Assembly: GCF_001550155.1 (NCBI RefSeq)
Contig: NZ_LRUF01000011.1
Coordinates: 1 to 64,000 of the forward strand
DNA: 64,000 bases
From: Pseudoalteromonas arabiensis
Lineage (GTDB): Bacteria > Pseudomonadota > Gammaproteobacteria > Enterobacterales > Alteromonadaceae
Direction of reading: 5' to 3'
The translations under genes and the position numbers were made by a program. This document shows positions 43,994-52,102 of the stretch, piece after piece. Each line of letters starts with the position of its first letter. Within the stretch, counting starts at the first letter, position 1. The notes under the pieces were generated by a model. That model made no database searches and was not told where the DNA came from. It saw only the letters and a list, made by a program, of their open reading frames with translations.

Positions 43994-45347
43994 AACTTAC
44001 TCGTTACGCGGTCGTTTAATACAGCGCATGATCATTTTCATGATAATTGCGCTGAGTGTGTTATCGGTGGCACTAGTCATGCTTTTCGACTCATACATCG
44101 AGCGACGATTTGATCGAACGCTAACAAATAAATCAAACTCGTTATTGGCTGCCACACAGTTCACGTCATCAGGGGAGTTACAGCTAGATCACATCTCTGC
44201 AGCAGCGCGATTTCAAGAACCTTTTTCAGGCTGGTATTGGCAAGTCATTCATCAAGGTGAGGTAAAACAGCAATCAGCTTCTTTATATGCCGATGCCCCG
44301 TACCCTTTAATTACTGAGCATAACAACCCGCAGCTAACTTTTATTGAATTTGAAGGACCAACAGGCCTAGCCTTACGAGGAGCCATTCGTCGTGTTCATT
44401 TTCAAGCTATCGATCAAACGGTATTCATCATTGTCAGCGGTCCAAAAGATGATATTCATAGTGATGTGATTGCTTTCGCAACTCGCTTAATCGTCGCGTT
44501 TGCACTTTTAGGCTTAGTATTTGCCAGCCTTTTACTCTGGCAACTAAAAAAAATGCTTCATCCGATAAAAGAGTTACAACGAGGAATTCGCGCCATTCGT
44601 GATGGGCAGCAAGACTCCTTGACTTTATCTCTTCCGAATGAGCTTGATGAAGTACAAACTGAACTTAATCATTTGCTACAAAACAATAAAGAAATATTAG
44701 AACGAGCTCGTTTGCAAGCATCAAATCTCGCTCATGCTTTGAAAAATCCAATTTCAGTGTTGAAGAATCATGCAAATCAGTTACCTCAAAGCGACGCAAA
44801 AATCATTCTCGAACAAGCTGAAAAGCTAAGTCAAAGCACTCATAGCCACTTGGCACGCGCTCGTTTGGCGGGCTCATTTGAAAAACTGGCAGCAAGAACC
44901 AATGTCGCAGACACACTCAGTGAGCTGATTTTTAGCCTTGAGCTTTTATATAAGCAAAAAGGCTTGAAAATAAATTTCTCTTGCCACCCTCATCTGCAAT
45001 TTAATGGCGATAATCATGATCTTGATGAGGTCTTAGGGAACCTAATCGATAATGCCTGTAAATGGGCCACACAACGTGTATTTATTAAAGCAACACATGT
45101 TGAGCGTGGCATAGAAATATGCATAGAAGATGACGGCCCAGGTATTCCAATCACTGAACGCCAAACTGTGTTTGCTCCTGGCAAGCGCTTAGATGAAACA
45201 ACACAAGGCAGTGGCTTAGGCCTCAATATAGTTCAAGATATTGTTCTACTGTATGGCGGCACTATTTCCTTGCATGACAGTACACTTTCAAAAACAGGTT
45301 TAGCTATCACTTTGCTACTACCTGGCACGCAAATAATCATGGATTGA
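43980..45347 (+). CDS. Sensor histidine kinase, PhoQ-like
   Basis: A 455-residue inner-membrane kinase. TM1 about 15-37, periplasmic sensor 38-165, TM2 166-188, HAMP, then H-box NLAHALKNPISVL with His252, N-box LDEVLGNLIDNACKWA, G1 EDDGPGIP and G2 GSGLGLNI. The H-box (HALKNP) and N-box style resemble PhoQ (HSLKTP, NVLDNACKY). The periplasmic region lacks the long acidic patch of enteric PhoQ, so its signal may differ. Confidence 0.9.
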   Translation: MPTNKTYSLRGRLIQRMIIFMIIALSVLSVALVMLFDSYIERRFDRTLTNKSNSLLAATQFTSSGELQLDHISAAARFQEPFSGWYWQVIHQGEVKQQSASLYADAPYPLITEHNNPQLTFIEFEGPTGLALRGAIRRVHFQAIDQTVFIIVSGPKDDIHSDVIAFATRLIVAFALLGLVFASLLLWQLKKMLHPIKELQRGIRAIRDGQQDSLTLSLPNELDEVQTELNHLLQNNKEILERARLQASNLAHALKNPISVLKNHANQLPQSDAKIILEQAEKLSQSTHSHLARARLAGSFEKLAARTNVADTLSELIFSLELLYKQKGLKINFSCHPHLQFNGDNHDLDEVLGNLIDNACKWATQRVFIKATHVERGIEICIEDDGPGIPITERQTVFAPGKRLDETTQGSGLGLNIVQDIVLLYGGTISLHDSTLSKTGLAITLLLPGTQIIMD

Positions 45348-45361
45348 CACTCGGAGTTCTT

Positions 45362-46150
45362 ATGAAACAATTAATCTTATCAATTGCTTTATTTACCCTA
45401 ACTGGATGCCAGCTCACTGAATTAGTTAAAGATCCTGGGGCAATTGAAACACAACTGAAAAAACAGCATGCCTTAGCAGCATTGGCGATCAACGAAGAGC
45501 TTGATCTGTTTTTAAGTGATCAAGGTCGTCAGCACCTGTTTCGTGAGTTGGCTCATAGCCTAAAAAAACCCACACACAGTAAAATAGTTAATCAAGACTC
45601 AGTGACTAAAACTCGCTGGACGGCAAGCATCGACGACACCACTTTACAAGCCTTTCAGCTACAACGTGTTGGTCAAGAAAATATAAAAACCAATTTTGAA
45701 CTCATGTTTCTTGATATACCGGTGATTAGCAAAAATAAAATATCTCTTTTTCAGGCGCCATCGTCTGATTCAGTACCAATGGGTCAAATTGCCAAGAATG
45801 AATTAGTAAAAGTGCTAGCCTTAGAGCTTAATGAAGAATGGGCATTAATTGAGCGAGATAACCAGCTCATTGGCTATGCAAAGTATGCCGATTTTGAAAA
45901 TACCATCAAAAAACGCGATTTTCTAAACAGCCGTCCGTATGAGCTTAAAGTAACATATGATAACGACCTAACCCGCGATGGCTATGTATTACCTATTCAC
46001 CACATTTTTGGCTTAGCACAGTGTCGCATTGTTAAATTACAATTTAAGCGCCAAGCGATACAACAGCAGCGCACTATCAATTTATGCCAAAAAACACCTG
46101 ATGTTTGGTTCATTGATCCACACCATGATAGCGCAACCACAGCCAATTAA
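45362..46150 (+). CDS. Predicted lipoprotein with SH3-like segment
   Basis: A 262-residue lipoprotein: signal with lipobox LTGC (Cys16). Residues about 130-185 (ISLFQAPSSDSVPMGQIAKN, then ELVKVLALELNEEWALIE and IGYAKYADFE) look like a bacterial SH3 domain. The rest is not recognised. The ATG at 45362 follows GGAG by five bases; it starts 14 bases after the kinase stop, so it belongs to the two-component operon. Possibly an envelope target or accessory of the kinase. Confidence 0.7.
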   Translation: MKQLILSIALFTLTGCQLTELVKDPGAIETQLKKQHALAALAINEELDLFLSDQGRQHLFRELAHSLKKPTHSKIVNQDSVTKTRWTASIDDTTLQAFQLQRVGQENIKTNFELMFLDIPVISKNKISLFQAPSSDSVPMGQIAKNELVKVLALELNEEWALIERDNQLIGYAKYADFENTIKKRDFLNSRPYELKVTYDNDLTRDGYVLPIHHIFGLAQCRIVKLQFKRQAIQQQRTINLCQKTPDVWFIDPHHDSATTAN

Positions 46151-46153
46151 TAA

Positions 46154-46205
46154 CCTGACACTCACCTTACAAGGCCTCTAAGCATCTTGTCAGGAGAGGT
46201 TTTTT
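46154..46205 (+). terminator. Probable terminator/attenuator before the porin gene
   Basis: GGCCTCT (46173-46179) can pair with AGAGG(TT) (46195-46201) and is followed by six T residues. An alternative stem, CCTGACA (46154-46160) with TGTCAGG (46188-46194), excludes the first, so the region could act as a two-state attenuator. Confidence 0.45.
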
Positions 46206-46210
46206 ACCAT

Positions 46211-46235
46211 GTCTCTTATTGAATTAATAAGAGAC
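46211..46235 (+). promoter_or_regulatory. Hairpin covering the porin ribosome-binding region
   Basis: GTCTCTTATT (46211-46220), GAATT loop, AATAAGAGAC (46226-46235): a perfect ten-base stem ending five bases before the porin ATG. The only Shine-Dalgarno-like bases (AAGAGA) are in the stem, so translation would need the hairpin opened. Confidence 0.6.
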
Positions 46236-46240
46236 AAAAC

Positions 46241-47296
46241 ATGCGATATTCATACACTATCTTTCCTGTTACCCTACTACTCACAAGTGCACAGGTCAGC
46301 AGCAGTGACATACAATTAAAAGACTTAATAAATGAGCTTGATATTTCACCTTACGCTAATTTAAAAATTGCCGCGACTTATAGCAATAAGCAAGAAAAAA
46401 CACATGAACGGTCAAACCGTTCTTCTCAACAGTGGCAATTAAAAGATAATGCCAGTAAAGCAGGAATTAAATTCAATTACCCTGTTGCCCAAAGCAAGAT
46501 CTACGGTCGTTATGAATTAGGAACCAATGCTAATACTGATGACACGCCCTTTTTTAAAACTCGGCAAGCCTATTTAGGTGTACGCACCCAATGGGGGAAA
46601 CTGCAGTATGGGCAACAAAATGCGATTGTAAAAAACTACGACAATTTTGACCGTAGCCACCGTGTGGGCGCATCGGTTCATTTAACAAAAGACGAGTTAA
46701 ACACCAAGCGCCCTTCTCATACTATGCAATATCACACTCGCTTTGATGAGTTTCGCCTTTCAGGTCAATACAACTTCAGCCGCACGCTGGAAAATAGACC
46801 GCAGTTGAGAATTGGTAGCAAGCGATTGAGAGTCAAAGATACTAAGCTAGATTACGGGGTTGGACTAGGTATTCATTACACAGGTCTCAAAAATATCGAG
46901 CTTGAAGCTGGTTATCAAGCCAGCTATTACGAACAAGCCAAGTATCATACCCACATCGCTTCTGCTAAATGGCAAGCAAGCTCAAATTTGCAAGTTTCTA
47001 TTTATGGCGCAACACACTCACTCAAAGATTTACAAAAATCTAAAACAGCAGAATCTCGACACTACGCACTTGGCGCTCGTTATCGTTTATTTGACCAGCA
47101 TCGAATCTATGGCAGTCTAGAGTATGCTTATGGCGCTAATGACATAAAAGGAGCGAAGCAACGCGCCCTTGTCATTGGTAACGACTATCGATTTGCATCG
47201 CAAAAACACGCTTATGTAGAAATTCGAAAACGTTATTTCGATGCTGATAAGGCTGATGATATTAATGTGGCTCTTGGCATTAATATTAAATTTTAA
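46241..47296 (+). CDS. Outer-membrane porin (trimeric general porin type)
   Basis: A 351-residue exported beta-barrel. Signal cleavage near SAQVSS. Porin features: SKAGIKFNYPVAQSKIYGRYELG, TRQAYLGVRTQWGKLQYGQQ (constriction-loop lead-in), repeated amphipathic strands, and a terminal Phe (INIKF) as needed by the BAM complex. Follows the PhoP/PhoQ-like operon by 90 bases and may be its regulated target or part of the same transcript. Translation may be limited by the hairpin directly upstream. Confidence 0.85.
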   Translation: MRYSYTIFPVTLLLTSAQVSSSDIQLKDLINELDISPYANLKIAATYSNKQEKTHERSNRSSQQWQLKDNASKAGIKFNYPVAQSKIYGRYELGTNANTDDTPFFKTRQAYLGVRTQWGKLQYGQQNAIVKNYDNFDRSHRVGASVHLTKDELNTKRPSHTMQYHTRFDEFRLSGQYNFSRTLENRPQLRIGSKRLRVKDTKLDYGVGLGIHYTGLKNIELEAGYQASYYEQAKYHTHIASAKWQASSNLQVSIYGATHSLKDLQKSKTAESRHYALGARYRLFDQHRIYGSLEYAYGANDIKGAKQRALVIGNDYRFASQKHAYVEIRKRYFDADKADDINVALGINIKF

Positions 47297-47533
47297 TTAG
47301 TCTTACTATTTGGATAATGGTTTATTTTTGTAATGCCTGTAGTTTATTGTTTTAAATAATTATTAATTGTTTATCTCGATAAAACGACACCACCTTTATC
47401 ACGGTTAAAAAGGTGCCAACTACAAGGTGAAGAAAAATTTTCGCTATACTGATTAAAATTTGATTGAGCAATTGGCCAAGCACTGGCAGAATTGCACCCC
47501 TTTTTTACCATTAACCAAAAGTGTATAAGCAAG

Positions 47534-48397
47534 ATGGCTAATTTAGATCAAAACAACTGGTTCACTGAAATTAGTGACCGTGATGGTAGTGCCTTTTCAC
47601 TTCGCATAAACAAAAAGCTTGATGAACAGCAGTCACCATTTCAAAAAGTAGAAATGTATGAAACGACTGACTTTGGTAATCTTATGATTATTGATGGCTG
47701 CACTATGGTAAGTAGCCGTGAAAACTTTTTCTATCACGAAATGATCAGTCATCCAGCATTGCTTGCACACCCCGCTCCTAAAAATGTAGTTATCATTGGT
47801 GGTGGCGACTGCGGAACATTGCGCGAAGTATTAAAGCACCCAGGTGTTGAAAGCGTGACGCAAATTGATATTGATGAAGTCGTGACACAAATGTCACTAA
47901 AATATTTCCCAGAATTATGTGAATCAAACCAAGATCCACGCGCCACTGTGATGTTTGACGACGGTATCAAATACATGCGTGAAGCAGCACCTGAGTCAAT
48001 CGATGTTGTGATTGTAGACGGTACAGACCCTGTTGGTCCGGGTGAAGGTTTATTTAACCATGCTTTTTATACTAGCTGTTTAACGGCACTTCGCCCTGGT
48101 GGTATCTTAATTCAACAAAGTGAATCACCGCTTATGCACATGCCACTGTTAGTAGAAATGCGCGACGCGATGACAGAAGTGGGCTTTGTTGATCTACAAA
48201 CTCTGCCTTTTCCACAACCAATCTACCCAAGTGGCCTATGGTCAGTAACCCTTGCACGTAAATCAGAAGCCTTCAATGGTTTTCGTGAAGATGATGCTGA
48301 TACACTTTCGCAAAGTACAGAATACTATAATGCAGGTATTCACCACGGCGCATTAGCCACACCAAATTATATGAAACGCGCTTTTGAGAAAAAGTAG
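47534..48397 (+). CDS. speE: Polyamine aminopropyltransferase (spermidine synthase)
   Basis: A 287-residue enzyme transferring aminopropyl from decarboxylated SAM to putrescine. The SAM site reads IIGGGDCGTLREVL (Cys replaces the second-half Gly of GGGDGG), the catalytic loop is VDGTDPVGPGEG and an early YETTDFGNLMIIDG is standard. The ATG at 47534 gives the family start MANLDQNNWFTE; the longer reading upstream is rejected. A decarboxylated-SAM source (SpeD) is not in the window. Ends in a terminator shared with the convergent chemoreceptor. Confidence 0.96.
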   Translation: MANLDQNNWFTEISDRDGSAFSLRINKKLDEQQSPFQKVEMYETTDFGNLMIIDGCTMVSSRENFFYHEMISHPALLAHPAPKNVVIIGGGDCGTLREVLKHPGVESVTQIDIDEVVTQMSLKYFPELCESNQDPRATVMFDDGIKYMREAAPESIDVVIVDGTDPVGPGEGLFNHAFYTSCLTALRPGGILIQQSESPLMHMPLLVEMRDAMTEVGFVDLQTLPFPQPIYPSGLWSVTLARKSEAFNGFREDDADTLSQSTEYYNAGIHHGALATPNYMKRAFEKK

Positions 48398-48410
48398 TTT
48401 TACTAAACTA

Positions 48411-48436
48411 AAAAAGGGCTCATTGAGCCCTTTTTG
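48411..48436. terminator. Bidirectional terminator, speE / chemoreceptor
   Basis: AAAAAGGGCTC (48411-48421), ATT, GAGCCCTTTTT (48425-48435): T runs on both strands between convergent genes. Confidence 0.92.
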
Positions 48437-48449
48437 TTATCAATTAGTT

Positions 48450-50051
48450 TTAAACCTTAAACCGATTAACTAAATGATTAAGCTCATTAGTTAATTGGCT
48501 CATACGATTAGCCACCTCTTGAGTCGAGCTTGCCAAGCCTCCGCCTTGCTGAGTTTGATCGTTTAAGTCTGACAAGTTTTGGCTTATTTCATCAGCCACA
48601 GCGGTTTGCTCTTCAGTTGCTTGCGCCGTCTGCATTGCCATGTCGTTTACTTTCACTGACGATTCTTGCATCAAGTTTAATACATCATTTGTTTGCGCGA
48701 ATGACTCAACCGCTTCATCAGCATAACGCTTACCACTATTGATAGCCTGTAGTGATTGTTCAACACTTTCCGCAAACTGCTCAACCATTGTTTGTATGTC
48801 ATTTGTGCTGTCTTGCGTTCGCGTTGCAAGAGTACGTACTTCATCTGCTACAACAGCAAACCCTCGTCCTTGTTCGCCTGCTCGCGCAGCCTCAATGGCT
48901 GCGTTCAAAGCGAGTAAATTTGTTTGCTCAGCAATGGCACGTATAACTTCAAGTACTTTGGCAATATTATCAGAGCTTTGCTGTAATTCAGTAGAACGTT
49001 GACTTGCATGCTCCATATTTTCGGATAGCGCGGTAATTTTTCTACTTGAGTTATCTACTGCCGACAAACCCTGCTTAGCAAGCTGTTGCGAGTTATCAGC
49101 CTCATGGGATGAGTTTTGCGCTACATTTGCCACTTCACGGCTAGCGACACTCATTTCATGTACCGCGCTGACAATTGACTCAGATGCTTGGCTGAGCTTT
49201 TGATTTACTTGGTGGTTTTGATTGGCAAAACTGCCTAAATCGTTACCTAATGCATTTAACTCTTTTGCTTGTTCTAAAATATCTTTAATCAACTGCTGTA
49301 AATTATCCAAAAAGCGGTTGAAAGCAGTCGCAAGATCAGCAAATTCATCTTGTGTTTTTACGTTAATTCGCCCCGTTAAATCACCATCTCCAGAAGCGAT
49401 TTCATTAATGCGCTCAGTGACATAGTTAATTTGTCTAGTTAATTGACGCGGTACAAAATAACTAAACCAACCTGCAATGGCTAATACGACGGCGATCATG
49501 ATCATTAACATCACTTTAAAATTGATCACTTTGCTCATCAGCTTCTCGGTTTCAGCTTGTGATGTTTTATCCGCTGCTTCACCGGCTTTATCTAAAATAT
49601 CACGTAGTGCCGAAAAGGATTGCTCTGCAGCTTGTCTTTGCGAAGCATCAGCAGGGTTATTTATGTAACTTGTTGATGCTGTGTACCATGCATCAAATGC
49701 GCTATCAAAGTTAGGGAATTGACTCGTAATCTCAGAGTATGGCGACATATAAGATAGATATTGTTTAAAACGTTCTTTAACTTGCTCGGCATTTTCTTGG
49801 TGATCTGTTAGTTGCTCTTTATCACCTTTCATTTGAGTAACAAGATGCAACTCTGCCACTTTTGCTTGATATAAGTCTCTGTCTGCATTTACGACTACCG
49901 ATACGGCATTTACAAACCGCTCTGACTGGGCGTCTATTGCCACTCTTTGTATGTTTATTAAGTAGGTGTAACCTGCTATCAAGATTACGATAGCAATTGC
50001 GAGTAAAACGATAGGCAGTGAACTTTTGACGCGAATGCTTTGTAAATTCAT
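48450..50051 (-). CDS. Methyl-accepting chemotaxis protein
   Basis: A 533-residue chemoreceptor. TM1 about 12-30, a roughly 150-residue helical periplasmic sensor, TM2 about 178-200 ([20 protein letters not shown], quoted in parts), HAMP ([25 protein letters not shown], likewise), then the signalling hairpin with [20 protein letters not shown] and [15 protein letters not shown]. No C-terminal CheR-binding pentapeptide. Ligand unknown. It follows the cupredoxin-like and barrel genes by 74 bases on the same strand, so its signal may relate to them. Confidence 0.95.
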   Translation of the reverse strand: MNLQSIRVKSSLPIVLLAIAIVILIAGYTYLINIQRVAIDAQSERFVNAVSVVVNADRDLYQAKVAELHLVTQMKGDKEQLTDHQENAEQVKERFKQYLSYMSPYSEITSQFPNFDSAFDAWYTASTSYINNPADASQRQAAEQSFSALRDILDKAGEAADKTSQAETEKLMSKVINFKVMLMIMIAVVLAIAGWFSYFVPRQLTRQINYVTERINEIASGDGDLTGRINVKTQDEFADLATAFNRFLDNLQQLIKDILEQAKELNALGNDLGSFANQNHQVNQKLSQASESIVSAVHEMSVASREVANVAQNSSHEADNSQQLAKQGLSAVDNSSRKITALSENMEHASQRSTELQQSSDNIAKVLEVIRAIAEQTNLLALNAAIEAARAGEQGRGFAVVADEVRTLATRTQDSTNDIQTMVEQFAESVEQSLQAINSGKRYADEAVESFAQTNDVLNLMQESSVKVNDMAMQTAQATEEQTAVADEISQNLSDLNDQTQQGGGLASSTQEVANRMSQLTNELNHLVNRFKV

Positions 50052-50125
50052 ACATTATCCTAATTCAAATTCTAATTAGCACGTTTATTAGAATGTTAGT
50101 AGAAAAACTAAAAAAGTGTATGAGG

Positions 50126-51349
50126 TTAAAAGCGCCAATGTGCAGATAGCATTAACTGTTGTTGTGAATTGCGCTCATTAAATCCCATACTTGGTCTATT
50201 TTGAGCGTCACTGCTCAGTACTGAATATTCAGCACCCACTTGCCACTGTGTTGACAATTGATACCGCCAACTAGCGGTTAAAGCATCTCCTCGGCTTTGG
50301 TTAGGATCAAACATCCAATCATCATGATCACTAACCTTAAAGTAATCATACCTAATTGTGAGACGATGCTGGTCTAACTTGTGGCTTAACATAACAAAAT
50401 GACTGTAAAAACTGTTGTTTACTCCTCGATTTTTACCCATTGCAGTCTTACCATCTAGGAGCTGCATAATAATGCGCGTCTGCTTGGTAAACTTGTACAA
50501 CCAGGCCGCACTCAAAAAGCGCGTATCCCAAGCATACTGACCAGTACGCGTATTTATTGCGCTCGGATCACCATTATTATCATAGTAGTAAATACGAAAT
50601 TGTGAACGTTTTTGATAATCCCAATGTGCGCCAACATAGTAACCAAACCGACCATCGACTTCTTCGAAGGGCTGCACATAGTCGGCCTGCTTGGTAAGCT
50701 GTGAATGAGAAAAAGATGCCGGCACAGAAAAATCGATACGTTCATTAAATGTTGTTTGCCTATCATGAAGTGCAAAACCACGCCAAGACAACAGCGTTCC
50801 AGCAGGATCGTTACCTTTAAAGACCGCTGCAACACCCTCAAAACTATGCTCACTACGAAATTGTCGACCTGGGCGCTTTATACTTGCTTCAACACCAAAA
50901 GTACGTATTTCTTCTCCTAACCAACTATTAATGGCTGAGTTGGTGTAGTTATAAGGTGACATCCAGCCACTTTGCGGATTCTCAAGCGACATTTTCGGAT
51001 AAAAGCCACCGGCTTTAATAGCTAACTTATAACGACTTTCTGTCAACGGCTGGTATTGCAGATAAGCTTGACTAAAACCGATTGTCGTAGAAGGGTCAGC
51101 ATGAACATTAACAGTGGAGTGCATAGACCAATCTCTATCTAACTCTAAGCGACTGCTGAGCATCGCTTGAGAAAGACGAGTACCATCATGGTCATTATCG
51201 TAGCGATATAAACCAATACCGGTACGCTGGTAGCTGGCTAATTGATCGCCTGTTAGTGCGGATATTGCGATTAATCCTTCATGCTCTGCAAGTACAGAGC
51301 TAGGTAAACCAAAAAGCACAGAGCACAGTACTACTTGCCACTTATTCAT
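50126..51349 (-). CDS. Predicted outer-membrane beta-barrel protein
   Basis: A 407-residue exported protein with signal ending near VLA-EHEG and many amphipathic strands (LELDRDWSMHSTVNVHADP; YKLAIKAGGFYPKMSLENP; YYVGAHWDYQKRSQFRIYYY), closing with LMLSAHWRF, the terminal Phe of barrel proteins. Not assigned to a named porin family. The start could be ATG 51355 or 51349, both inside the end of the cupredoxin-like gene, so the two are translated together. Function unknown; a substrate channel linked to the cupredoxin-like protein is possible. Confidence 0.75.
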   Translation of the reverse strand: MNKWQVVLCSVLFGLPSSVLAEHEGLIAISALTGDQLASYQRTGIGLYRYDNDHDGTRLSQAMLSSRLELDRDWSMHSTVNVHADPSTTIGFSQAYLQYQPLTESRYKLAIKAGGFYPKMSLENPQSGWMSPYNYTNSAINSWLGEEIRTFGVEASIKRPGRQFRSEHSFEGVAAVFKGNDPAGTLLSWRGFALHDRQTTFNERIDFSVPASFSHSQLTKQADYVQPFEEVDGRFGYYVGAHWDYQKRSQFRIYYYDNNGDPSAINTRTGQYAWDTRFLSAAWLYKFTKQTRIIMQLLDGKTAMGKNRGVNNSFYSHFVMLSHKLDQHRLTIRYDYFKVSDHDDWMFDPNQSRGDALTASWRYQLSTQWQVGAEYSVLSSDAQNRPSMGFNERNSQQQLMLSAHWRF

Positions 51350-51956
51350 AGTCATCGAACTCGTCACTGCTTAATTCAAGTGCTGGTAAAAGCGCCTGCT
51401 TCAATTGATAACGTAACACACTGTTTTTGCTATTAAACGAAGTGATTTCTGGTTCGCTAATGTCAGACAATCGATCATGCCATATCGCTAACTCAAACGT
51501 CCCTTCAGGGAGATCTAAATCAACAAAACCTTGTTCATCAGTTTGTGCAAATGATGGACTATCAACCACAACAATATAACCCAGCATCCAGTCATGAATA
51601 TTACACCCGAGTTCAACAACCCCAGTCTGCTCAAAACGAACCGGCTTTTCAGGTTTATCTCGGTAAAGTTTTAATTCGAAGTGTTTTGCTTTAGAAAATG
51701 AATACACATGGTGCATGATAGAATCTAAGTTCGGAAATTCAACATTCGCCCCTTTAGGCACCACTAATACATGAGGAGAAAAAGCTCTATTTTCTTGGCT
51801 CATGGTGTAACTAGCTTCCGTTGATGGACTTTGCGAGTGGCCTTTCAACCAAACAACAGCATTAGCAACAGGCTGACTGTTTTGGTCAACAACTTGAATT
51901 TTCTGTGCCATCAGTGTTGGACTAAAGGTAAGTAATAACAGGATTATTCTTATCAT
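51342..51956 (-). CDS. Cupredoxin-like periplasmic protein (often named methylamine utilisation protein)
   Basis: A 204-residue exported protein, signal MIRIILLLLTFSPTLMA. Contains a plastocyanin-like core with candidate copper ligands: His in DSIMHHVYSFSKAKHF, Cys and His in ELGCNIHDWMLGYIVV, and Met. A C-terminal beta domain (FAQTDEQGFVDLDLPEGTFE) resembles carboxypeptidase-regulatory repeats. Family members are annotated methylamine utilisation protein, but no methylamine dehydrogenase genes are near. Overlaps the barrel gene start. Confidence 0.82.
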   Translation of the reverse strand: MIRIILLLLTFSPTLMAQKIQVVDQNSQPVANAVVWLKGHSQSPSTEASYTMSQENRAFSPHVLVVPKGANVEFPNLDSIMHHVYSFSKAKHFELKLYRDKPEKPVRFEQTGVVELGCNIHDWMLGYIVVVDSPSFAQTDEQGFVDLDLPEGTFELAIWHDRLSDISEPEITSFNSKNSVLRYQLKQALLPALELSSDEFDDYE

Positions 51957-52102
51957 TTTTGATGAACCTTTTCATATGCTTGGCTTTTTAAAATCAGTGC
52001 GTACTTTGCTGAATACGTATGCAGATACCTCGTATTAACACGCAAGTCAATTTATGCTTATTGTGACAACAATCCATAACCATAAGCCGCCAAGGAACAA
52101 CA

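Noticed and set aside
47391-47415. Hairpin CACCTTT/AAAGGTG upstream of speE as a terminator or riboswitch
   Set aside because: Short stem with an 11-base loop, no T run and no known leader motif for polyamine sensing.
52012-52036. AATACG/CGTATT inverted repeat in the GH97 promoter region as an operator
   Set aside because: Six-base AT-rich arms with a 13-base spacer occur readily by chance and no regulator is nearby.
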